DNA of 64,000 nt from Aphrocallistes beatrix (lineage: Eukaryota > Porifera > Hexactinellida > Sceptrulophora > Aphrocallistidae): contig OY725488.1 of the NCBI GenBank assembly GCA_963281255.1, forward strand, positions 10,017,524-10,081,523, given 5' to 3'. Below are positions 10,587-18,768 of the stretch, piece by piece. How positions within the stretch are numbered: the first letter of the stretch is position 1; each line of letters begins with the position of its first letter. Under the pieces are notes generated by a model. That model saw only the letters and a list, made by a program, of their open reading frames with translations, had not been told where the DNA came from and searched no databases. The position numbers and the translations under genes are program-made.

Positions 10587-11858
10587 ATGGCAACAGCAGA
10601 TCCAAGATCTGGTCCTGTTAGTTTATTCGGAGTAAATAACAAACTCCAGAGTAAAGTGAACTCGTTTAGAGAAATGATAGAAGGGAAGAAGTCGGAAATA
10701 AGAAGAGTCAGCAAAGAAATGAGAAGTCTTATCGAAAAGAACGAAAAAGAACTAATCCGGGATTTGGATAGTATTTGGGAAGAATTGAATACAAGAATTG
10801 AGAAGAAGAAAAATGATGTCGAGAAGAAAATATGTGTCCTCGAATCCAAGGCTAAGGAAATGGAGCAACTATTCACTGAAATAAATCCAGGAAGTGGTCC
10901 GCTATTTCATATTTCTGAGAAACTCAATTCAGTAAAAAGAGAAATGGATATTGATATTCCTAAAGTGAATTTAACGTGGAGGGTAGATGAATTGAAAGAT
11001 TGCATAAATAGAATGTGTCGTTGTGATCAACAGATTCTAGTTCATAATGAAGATACTCGGTATCAACTGAAATGGAGTAAATGCGAGAAAGGAAGTGGAG
11101 ACAATCAACTCTATCATCCATGGGGTATAGCGACTAATCCTATGAATGAGAATATGTATGTAGCTGACCAATCGAATCACAGAGTTCAGATTTTCTCTAG
11201 AGAAGGAGAATGGATCAGATCTGTGAAAGATGACGAAATCCAAGTTCCAAAAACTATTCTGTTTCACAACCAATCAATTTACGTGCAGTGTGATTGTGCA
11301 ATTCTGAAATTGAATGAATCCACTGAGAAGAAAGAAAAGTCTAAATCTTATGATTTTTATCTCAGAGGTATCTGTACAGATAATATTCATATTTATGTCG
11401 GTCAATGGGAGGGAATGAATCTAATAGTGTTAACTCTAGATTTGATTGAGGAAAACAGAATATCTCTCAAGACTGAATTCTGTAAACAAGATACTCAAAT
11501 CAGAGATATATCTCTATCACAAGAATTATTTTACATTTTGCTATTCAATACTGAATTTCCAATTCAAGCATTTTCTAGAGAAGGCATTCTGACAAGATGT
11601 GTTGTTAAGAAAGATAGCATTAACAATGCTTATTGCTTCTGTCTAGATCAGCAACACAACATCTTAGTAGCAGACTGTGGAGACTCTAAAGTGAAGATAT
11701 TCTCCAATGAAGGAAAGCTACTTACTCAGTTCGGTGAGAAAGGATCTGAGAAAGGACAGTTCTCTGCATTAATTGGAATATCTTTGAGTGAATCCGGAGA
11801 AATTGCAACTGTTCAGCAGCGTGATTCTGATTTCTTGAAACTTTTTTCTCGTTTATGA
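10587..11858 (+). CDS. Coiled-coil/NHL-repeat protein, copy 3 (diverged coil)
   Basis: 423 aa, intronless, ATG chosen by the shared start peptide MATADPRSGP. The beta-propeller (from about residue 160) is nearly identical to copies 1 and 2. The second half of the coiled coil (about residues 72-115) is clearly different: KKNDVEKKICVLESKAKEM replaces the corresponding stretch of the others. A four-residue insertion that repeats a neighbouring motif (GEKGSEKG) lies near the C-terminus. Divergence confined to the coil could change dimer partners while keeping the ligand-binding surface. No RING or B-box. The 3' flank resembles that of copy 1. Confidence 0.85.
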   Translation: MATADPRSGPVSLFGVNNKLQSKVNSFREMIEGKKSEIRRVSKEMRSLIEKNEKELIRDLDSIWEELNTRIEKKKNDVEKKICVLESKAKEMEQLFTEINPGSGPLFHISEKLNSVKREMDIDIPKVNLTWRVDELKDCINRMCRCDQQILVHNEDTRYQLKWSKCEKGSGDNQLYHPWGIATNPMNENMYVADQSNHRVQIFSREGEWIRSVKDDEIQVPKTILFHNQSIYVQCDCAILKLNESTEKKEKSKSYDFYLRGICTDNIHIYVGQWEGMNLIVLTLDLIEENRISLKTEFCKQDTQIRDISLSQELFYILLFNTEFPIQAFSREGILTRCVVKKDSINNAYCFCLDQQHNILVADCGDSKVKIFSNEGKLLTQFGEKGSEKGQFSALIGISLSESGEIATVQQRDSDFLKLFSRL

Positions 11859-12395
11859 TTGCTATCTATATTTTGATATTTTCTTTATTTTATGATCATG
11901 TTTTGTTGTTATTATTTCTCCTTTTTTCGCTGTTCTGTGTTTACATTTGTTTATCTTTTCATGACTGTTCTATCCTTTATTGTTTCATAATTAGTGCACT
12001 TTATATTGATCTTGTGATAGTTTTAATTGTTATCGTGTTGAGTTGTTGGAATAGTTCCCTTCACTCCTTATCCTAATCCTAAGCTACGCTCCTGCATTGA
12101 CATTGCTCTTGTTCTTGGATAATCTATTTAAACCTCCGAATAAAAATCTCCAGATCCGTCACTGTGCTTTTCAACATCGCTATCCTCTGTTTATTGTACG
12201 TAGTTTATACACTAAATAGTCTGAAACTTGTAATCAAAAGTATGCAGAAGTGTAGGCTTGGAGTGGAGTGGTGGTGTCCTAATAATTAAAAGTGGCGCCT
12301 GAAATGTCACAGCGGGTGTAAATGCTTCAGGAATTTACTTGCAGCACTGCTCTTGCACAGTTGTGGAATCAGTGTCGCACAGACCGATTTAGAAT
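11859..12395. other. Intergenic, nothing recognised
   Basis: The first ~120 bp match the 3' flank of NHL copy 1 and may include 3' UTR. The remainder holds no convincing ORF or repeat. Confidence 0.5.
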
Positions 12396-12545
12396 TCTTA
12401 TATATTAAAACTCTAGGTTTTTTGTTTTTTTGTCCGAATTGATTGAAGAATTGGCAAGTCGTAGAGATACGAAAATTGGCATGTAGGTGTCAAATGATGA
12501 ATCTAGGATTAAGTTCGAAGATCTAAGCGAAATCTTCACACCTCG
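12396..12545 (+). repeat. Dispersed repeat, Helitron-like terminus (copy 3)
   Basis: Begins TCTTATATATTAAAACTC and continues through GAATTGATTGAAGAATTGG and GTAGGTGTCAAATGATGAAT. It matches 465-620 in the opposite orientation. No coding content. About 500 bp of plain AT-rich DNA follows. Confidence 0.5.
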
Positions 12546-13074
12546 CCGAGATAGGTGACAAAATGTGCTGACCAATCAAATTCGATTATTTTATAATGCA
12601 AATACATTGGAATAAAATAGTAGTGACTTATGCATACAATCAAAAAAGAACTATTTTTGATTGAAATTCATTGGTTTATGTGAACCAATCAATTATCAGC
12701 CTTTTATAATGCCACTCACACGATTCTATTTCATATAAATGATTGAATACTGCTATTTTGAGTCTATAATTTGATTGTTAAAAACAATTAAAGTGTGTTA
12801 TATGCTACGATCAATCAATTCGATCATAAAATTACTTTTAACGACATGGACTGGAATTGATTATTTAAGTATAATAATCTTAAGCAATGTGAATTCAAAT
12901 CGAGCTTACATTCAGGATAGTTGACTTAAGACTTAATACGAAGTAAATTATATTTATCACGAAACAAAATTTCTGCTACAATTCTGATTTCATAAATGTA
13001 ACCGTAGACAAATGATAATCCAGCGTACTTAGTATAAAACAAGAATGCGACGTATTGTTTCTCTAATATCCCCA

Positions 13075-13152
13075 AGCGCCCACTGGGTAAATCTGCAGAC
13101 ACGCAGTGTCTGCAAGCCCCGCAGCGCAAGCAAGCGAAGCGCGCTTGTAATG
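13075..13152 (-). repeat. GC-rich dispersed repeat (copy 4)
   Basis: Inverted copy: CTGCAGACACGCAGTGTCTG (itself a hairpin), then GCAGCGCAAGCAAGCGAAGC. It sits immediately upstream of the NHL relic and probably truncated it. Confidence 0.7.
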
Positions 13153-13182
13153 TTGAAATGTGCAACTGTTTTTGTGGTTTCT

Positions 13183-13291
13183 ATACTCCAGTTTTCTTCA
13201 CTCACTGGAATAACTTTAAATGGATTACGATATATTGTCTCTGTTCAGCAGAGCAGTCACCACTCATTACAATCATTCTCTCCTACTTGAT
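13183..13291 (+). pseudogene. Relic of a fourth NHL gene (C-terminus only)
   Basis: The frame reads QFSSLTGITLN..., IVSVQQSSHHSL and SFSPT-stop. It aligns with the last ~33 residues of the three intact NHL proteins (QFSALIGISLS, IVTVQQ, GFSRP-stop). Everything upstream is gone and replaced by the GC-rich repeat. It is much older or faster-decaying than the intact copies. Its position just upstream of the intact BOP1 extends the NHL/BOP1 alternation. Confidence 0.65.
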
Positions 13292-13734
13292 TTTTCTCAG
13301 AATCAGAAGCTTCACTTCACTTCATGTTCGTAGTATTGTGCTGTAGAGTGTATCTATTATATTTACTGTTTTGTGCGTTGAGCTTTTCATTTCAATATTT
13401 TGTTAATGTTACATGTAGCTCATCATTTCGCTCAAAAATGGTCTGACCATTTACGTACAAAACAAGACTCTCACAATGTCTATGTAACCTGATTCGTATC
13501 TCTACAGTTCATGAGAATGAATAGTCCTCCATCGATCTATTTTTAATATTTACAGAGAGATGGCACCAGTCGACTGGTCGAAATCTTTGACCAGCTGGTC
13601 GATCTTGAACAAATGATATTTGCATCACATGTGAGGTATATTAATATACATATCCTATTAAAATTTCAGCCTTCTATCACCTAAATAGCTAAGTTATAAA
13701 TTTCTAATTATAAAAAAAGGTGACAATTACGTCA
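13292..13734. other. Intergenic with small hairpin
   Basis: A hairpin around GACTGGTCGAAATCTTTGAC with CAGTCGACTGG nearby lies at about 13570-13605. A segment at 13660-13715 resembles the 9704 hairpin element. No gene seen. Confidence 0.5.
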
Positions 13735-13816
13735 TAATTCCATGATGAGTCGACATTTTCGTCTTAGTTCAGGGGCCTTATTGTCATAAACATTAATCGA
13801 GTTTTAATAGTAAGGA
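13735..13816 (-). repeat. Dispersed repeat, Helitron-like terminus (copy 4, short)
   Basis: Shortened inverted copy of the 9512 repeat, ending (+ strand) CGAGTTTTAATAGTAAGGA. The other end starts with CATGATGAGTCGACATTTTC. Confidence 0.5.
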
Positions 13817-13965
13817 TTATACTATTATCACTAATTCAAAAAGATAAAATAAATTATGGTTAAAAGTTGAATCGTTCTATTTTGGGACATACCTAATTAA
13901 CGAATGGAATGGAACGAAACTATTCTGCGAAATCTGAGTCCCTAATTTACTGAACTTGACGGAAC

Positions 13966-14330
13966 TGTAGGAATAAGACTAAAACGTGTGAAGTAGGAAT
14001 AAGACTAAAACGTGTGAGATAGGAATAAGACTAAAACGTGTGAGGTAGGAATAAGACTAAAACGTGTGAAGTAGGAATAAGACTAAAACGTGTGAGGTAG
14101 GAATAAGACTAAAACGTGTGAGGTAGGAATAAGACTAAAACGTGTGAAGTAGGAATAAGACTAAAACGTGTGAAGTAGGAATAAGACTAAAACGTGTGAG
14201 GTAGGAATAAGACTAAAACGTGTGAAGTAGGAATAAGACTAAAACGTGTGAAGTAGGAATAAGACTAAAACGTGTGAGGTAGGAATAAGACTAAAACGTG
14301 TGAGGTAGGAATAAGACCTAAAATTGGAGG
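13966..14330 (+). repeat. 26-bp minisatellite, about 13-14 units
   Basis: Units of 26 bp contain GGAATAAGACTAAAACGTGT followed by a variable GA(A/G)GTA. Units are nearly identical, differing mainly at one A/G position, so the array has been homogenised recently. There are no unique spacers, so it is not CRISPR-like. The last unit reads GGAATAAGACCTAAAATTGG. Confidence 0.95.
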
Positions 14331-14419
14331 AAGACCGAGGGTTAGCATTTTAGGTTTGAACTAGTGTTCAATTGAGTGTGAAAGTGGCATTTTTATTCGT
14401 GAGGGGGTACTGTGTGGCG

Positions 14420-14690
14420 TTTTAGGTCTTAATCCTACTTAGCAGTTTTAGATCTTATTCCTACTTCAAAATATTTTAGGTCTTATTCCTACTTCATACA
14501 TTTTAAGTCTTATTCCCACTTCACACGTTTTAGGGCTTATTCCTACTCCACACATTTAGATCTTATTCCTACTTCACACGTTTAAGGTCTTATTCCCACT
14601 TCACATGTTTTAGCTCTTTTTCCCACTCAACACATTTAGGTCTTATTCCTACTTCAAATTAGGTCTTATACTTCAAGGTCTGCCTGACGA
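14420..14690 (-). repeat. Inverted, degenerate partner of the 26-bp minisatellite
   Basis: About ten decayed units of the same motif occur in the opposite orientation (AGGTCTTATTCCTACTTC, then CACACGTTTTAGG). With the array at 13966 this makes a large imperfect inverted repeat with a loop of about 90 bp, ending 100 bp from the BOP1 stop codon. Confidence 0.9.
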
Positions 14691-14789
14691 ATAAATAAAA
14701 CTCTATAGTGAACGTTTTGCCAAAATATACTGAAGAGAAATCTATTAATTACCTCTAGATAAAATTTAATCGCTAGGAAGAGAAAATAA

Positions 14790-16724
14790 TTAAGTAAACA
14801 ATTTGACTAGACCGTCTGCCCCCGCAGATATCAACCAAGGCTGAGTAGGGTGAAACACACAATCGAGCACTCCGTTACCCCCAGTCACATTGTGTCCCCT
14901 TAACACCTTCAAAGGTACAATTAACGGGTTCCTGTCCAGGTCGTTATACACCATCCCATGATACACGACAACAGACCCTTCGTCTCCACAGGTTGCGAAT
15001 AAGGGATAACGAGGATGGAAAGCTACGGAGCGAACAGCTCCTTTATGGTGTCTCAGGGTTTTGTATGGTTTAGTCGATAGTTCCAAGTCAAACCACATCA
15101 CTCTACAGTCCTGACTGCCTGCTATTATGTTGGTACCGCCGTGGTGTATGCTGATACTGGACAGCCATTGCACAGGTGGAGACAGCTTCTTCACCAGAGC
15201 CTGTGCTACCAGGTTGTAGACGAGGATACTCCGCTGAGTGCAGACGAAGAATGTGGGCTCTGTTGGGTGGAAACAAACGCACTCGATCTGTCCTTTGGAT
15301 TTGACAAACGGGGTTTGAGATTGCCGTTTCGACAGCTGGTGGATGTATACGGACTTGTGACTTCTGTCTCTCTGTACACTAGCGAAATAGTCTCCTCTCT
15401 TATGCCAGACCACCTGCTTCACATCACGACCTAGCTCTATCTCTACTCCGCTACACTCAGTGGTTCTAGACAGTTCACACCACTCAGGTCCTTTACTCGT
15501 GTTGGATCCATCACTCCTACTCCTCAGCATTCCATCTGTCTCTGTCACCAACGTTTCATTTCCCATCTTATGATTAATGATCAGCACTGACTCTCCGCTA
15601 CCAGCTAGCAAGAGCGTGTGAGCTGGTGTGGGAGAGAATTCCAAGTCACTCACACTGTCTTCCAACTGAATCAGACGTAAACACCTCCCAGTAGCAACCT
15701 CCCACACCCTCACGCTCCTGTCCACTCCCCCTGACGCTATCACGCGTCCGTCGGAGTGTGAAGAAACGCACGTGACACTCCCCTTATGTCCAACATAATT
15801 CAGTGAGACCTGTGTTGGGAACGGCTGCAGGTCTCTAGGCTTAGGCAACTCAGGCAGCAGATCTCTAGGCTGGAGTTTAGGGTTAGTCTTGAGCTTAGGT
15901 TCTCGGGGACAGAGGTAGAGGTCGAGACAGCGAGAGAATCTCTCCTGATAGATCTGGGGGTAGGCGGGGATGTCTAGCATGGAGGCATACTGGGTGGGAA
16001 GGAACTCTCCCAGCTTTCTCTCTCGCTTGCTCTTTCCGTTCCACTTCTCCTCCTCTTCTGAGGAGGGGAGGTACTCGGGTGGGGGGCGGTACGACTCTCT
16101 GTGTCCCGGGAGACGCAATTTAGGCGCTGGAATGTGTGGTAGCGTATCTTTACTGCTCTTGTTATCATCCGGAGTATCCGACCATAAAAGATGGAAATAG
16201 GGCTTCTCATCAATCTCGAACTCTTTCCTGGGTTTAATCCAACCGTTCCTGATAGCCACCACTAGCTTCATCACCTTCTGGTGCTCCCACTTGGAAGGAA
16301 TGAACCTGCGCTTTGGCTCGTCAGCTCCAATGAGCGGCGTCTCCATCTTTTCAGAGGTGTAGAACTCGATGGTAGGGGGATAGGGATCGAACTCACTGTC
16401 AGGGTAGTCCGCTTTCTGAATGCGCTGCACCATTTCCATCTCTTTTTCTGACAGGAGCAGGTCTGTGCCAGGGAGGTCCGGCATTCTGACGCTCTTCCAC
16501 AGACCTGAGGGGTCCTCCACTCCTTCCAGGAACTTGTCCAGCTGATCTCCGGAGGCAGGCTTCAGCACTCGCTTCCCTTCCAAGTCATAGCCGATGTGTG
16601 GGAAGTCTCTGTACCATTCTGTGGGGATGTCTCCTACGGTGTTCAGAACTCCGTCTTCATCAGAGTCAGACAGACTCTCTTCCAGACTCTGTGAGTGCTT
16701 CTTTCTGTCATTCATTGATTCCAT
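14790..16724 (-). CDS. BOP1: Ribosome biogenesis protein BOP1
   Basis: 644 aa in one uninterrupted frame. BOP1 is the WD40 scaffold of the nucleolar PeBoW complex (PES1-BOP1-WDR12), required for processing of the large-subunit rRNAs. The N-terminal BOP1NT domain starts near residue 30 (TEWYRDFPHIGYDL) and includes the conserved PGHRESYRPPPEYLPS and QERFSRCLDLYLCPRE motifs. From about residue 300 there are WD40 repeats (GHKGSVTCVSSH; VRVWEVATGRC; STKPYKTLRHHKGAVRSVAF) down to the conserved end SAGADGLVKLFT. Length is slightly below the vertebrate protein, mainly from a shorter acidic N-terminus. No intron is visible, so it may be a functional retrocopy or simply a single-exon gene. Two partial pseudogenes lie upstream at 3169 and 7669. 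GC content is visibly higher than in the neighbouring NHL genes. Confidence 0.96.
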   Translation of the reverse strand: MESMNDRKKHSQSLEESLSDSDEDGVLNTVGDIPTEWYRDFPHIGYDLEGKRVLKPASGDQLDKFLEGVEDPSGLWKSVRMPDLPGTDLLLSEKEMEMVQRIQKADYPDSEFDPYPPTIEFYTSEKMETPLIGADEPKRRFIPSKWEHQKVMKLVVAIRNGWIKPRKEFEIDEKPYFHLLWSDTPDDNKSSKDTLPHIPAPKLRLPGHRESYRPPPEYLPSSEEEEKWNGKSKRERKLGEFLPTQYASMLDIPAYPQIYQERFSRCLDLYLCPREPKLKTNPKLQPRDLLPELPKPRDLQPFPTQVSLNYVGHKGSVTCVSSHSDGRVIASGGVDRSVRVWEVATGRCLRLIQLEDSVSDLEFSPTPAHTLLLAGSGESVLIINHKMGNETLVTETDGMLRSRSDGSNTSKGPEWCELSRTTECSGVEIELGRDVKQVVWHKRGDYFASVQRDRSHKSVYIHQLSKRQSQTPFVKSKGQIECVCFHPTEPTFFVCTQRSILVYNLVAQALVKKLSPPVQWLSSISIHHGGTNIIAGSQDCRVMWFDLELSTKPYKTLRHHKGAVRSVAFHPRYPLFATCGDEGSVVVYHGMVYNDLDRNPLIVPLKVLRGHNVTGGNGVLDCVFHPTQPWLISAGADGLVKLFT

Positions 16725-17614
16725 TTATCTCATGTAAATGGAATTATTAGAAACTGATTCTAAGATAGTACAATACAGTTTTGATAAATGGGTTGATTAA
16801 AATGTGTCAAAACGTGACTTGGGTACAGATCTTCAGATTACAAGCTACGGTATCTATATTGTATGATGACATGTGTAAGTTGTAAGATAAAGTTATAAGA
16901 TACTAGATTGCCGCGTGGTTATTGAGTTTGAATTCCCATTTCCACAAGAACTACCCACAGCAGCTCATAGAATTTGCAGATCCTAATAAGATAATTCATT
17001 AAAGATACTCATGGTTGGAGGAAATTTAACAAATACTAGTATAATCTGAAAATAAACCCTATAGGGTTATATTTACATTGGATATTAACAGATCTCTCGA
17101 GTATCACGATTTCACTGTTCGTATTAGGGGTACTATTTTCCCATGCCTCACGATTTCTCAATTGCAATTAAACGATTTTGTTAAATCAGCGCCGTCGGTT
17201 GCTCCTCAAAAGTGGGGCTGTAATGGCCACCCTGCCTACCCATAAACCTCCAACAGCCCACAAATTGAACTTAAATAAAAACAAATCAAATTAGTGAATA
17301 CATATTATTGTCTGTATCTAAATCTAGTGGGGTATAATCAATTATTCTTCTAATTATAATTTGAGTAAATAATTTCGATCATAAATACAAAACTCTAATG
17401 GTCATACACATGTAATCCTACGGTTTGCTTTGCAGTGGGCTAGGGTAAAATATTTAAAGTAAATAATCAAATATTTGAAAAATTTGAAAAATTTGATCTG
17501 ATTGAAAGTTTGTAGAGCTCAAATAATCATGCAAAATTCATAATTAACTAAGTGAGAATGCTTGTAATCAGTGGGAATTGATCTGCTGTACAGTGACAAT
17601 ATCTCGTATTCTTG
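16725..17614. other. Intergenic between BOP1 and G-rich element; nothing recognised
   Basis: Upstream (promoter side) of BOP1. The first ~30 bp are conserved with BOP1 pseudogene 1. No TATA-like motif at a convincing position, and no repeat or ORF. Confidence 0.5.
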
Positions 17615-17989
17615 TACTCTAGGGGTTGGAATAGACGGGGGGGGGTGGAAAATTCTCAATAATTAATAAGCGGGGGGGTTGGAATAAGCGGGGGGTGGAA
17701 TAAGCGGGGGGTGGAATAAGCGGGGGGGTTGGAATAAGTGGGGGGGTCATGCTAATAGGATTTAATTATTAAAATCAACAAAAAGAAATTCGAGCATATA
17801 TTTACGCCTACGTAATTAGAATAAAGTACAATATTATAGTAGAGGATTCTAACTGATTCAGAACAGCAAGTCAGAAACTATGGTTTGGTAAAAATTCAAT
17901 TAGTATAAAATTTAATAAATGGGGGGTTGGAATAGGCGGGGGGGTGGAAACTTTTTCAAAAATTAATAAGCGGGGGGGCCCCTAGAGTA
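17615..17989. mobile_element. 375-bp element with G-rich repeat ends and short inverted termini
   Basis: Bounded by TACTCTAGGGG and its complement CCCCTAGAGTA. Both ends carry runs of GGAATAAGCGGGGGGG-type units (at least five on the left, two on the right), with G-runs of 5-9 close together. This gives strong G-quadruplex potential on the + strand. The centre is AT-rich and non-coding. It resembles a MITE whose terminal repeats have been tandemly amplified. Confidence 0.7.
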
Positions 17990-18768
17990 TTAAGCAAATC
18001 CAGTGAAAACTTCTGCATAGAAACCACTATTACGCGAAATCCAGGTCTACACTCTTGCATACTAAGTGCTTACAAGCCTCAGAGTATTACAATGCATGAA
18101 CTACGAATAACAGATATTGTATGTAGAGATAATACTGCACCAGGGAAGGTATTTTAGCTAAATTACCACAATAACCTATAAAAAATAATTGAGTTTTAAG
18201 AAATAGTATCATTGGAGACAATTCAAAACGATCAAAACTATCACAAAATATAATATCTAGGCTCGGCACTTCCGTTCGAAAAGTTGTACGGCGGGATATT
18301 AAGAATGTCGTACGCGTGGGATCCACAACTAACTCATTGATTCCATGAGGTCCGGCAACCCCCACCTCATATTTTCACCCTCCCCACCCCCAGTTTGGAC
18401 TGTATCTGAGGATTTCTATTGGATCAGATATGAATTTTGTCCCAGTAAGGATTTGACTTTACCACCTCTCAATTTAATTTTTGTTGTTTAAACACTTGCA
18501 TGCCCATAGCGAAAGTGAAAGTAAATTGAAAGTGAACTGAAAGTGAAAATGAAAATGGGGTCATTTCTATTTATACCTTTGACCCCAAAGGCATTGCAGG
18601 GTATAAGACTACATCTATATACGTATAATATCAGGGAATATCCTAAAATATCAATACTCTGCATCCTTTTATCATGACATTGCCATTGTTATACGCCCCT
18701 CCTCCTTAGATGCATTCCGTTTGAGCGGCTCTAGCTCCTGGCTAATTCTTGCTAGCTTAGTGCATCTT
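17990..18768. other. Upstream region of the capping enzyme gene
   Basis: Contains a GAAAGT-rich stretch at about 18510-18556 and a hairpin GGGGTCATT...TTTGACCCC near 18555-18588. No ORF of note. An open frame runs into exon 1 from 18721, but conservation begins at the ATG at 18769. Confidence 0.5.

Noticed and set aside
13966..14330. Regular 26-bp repeats resembling a CRISPR array
   Set aside because: The units are contiguous with no unique spacers, and the setting is an intron-bearing animal genome. It is a minisatellite.
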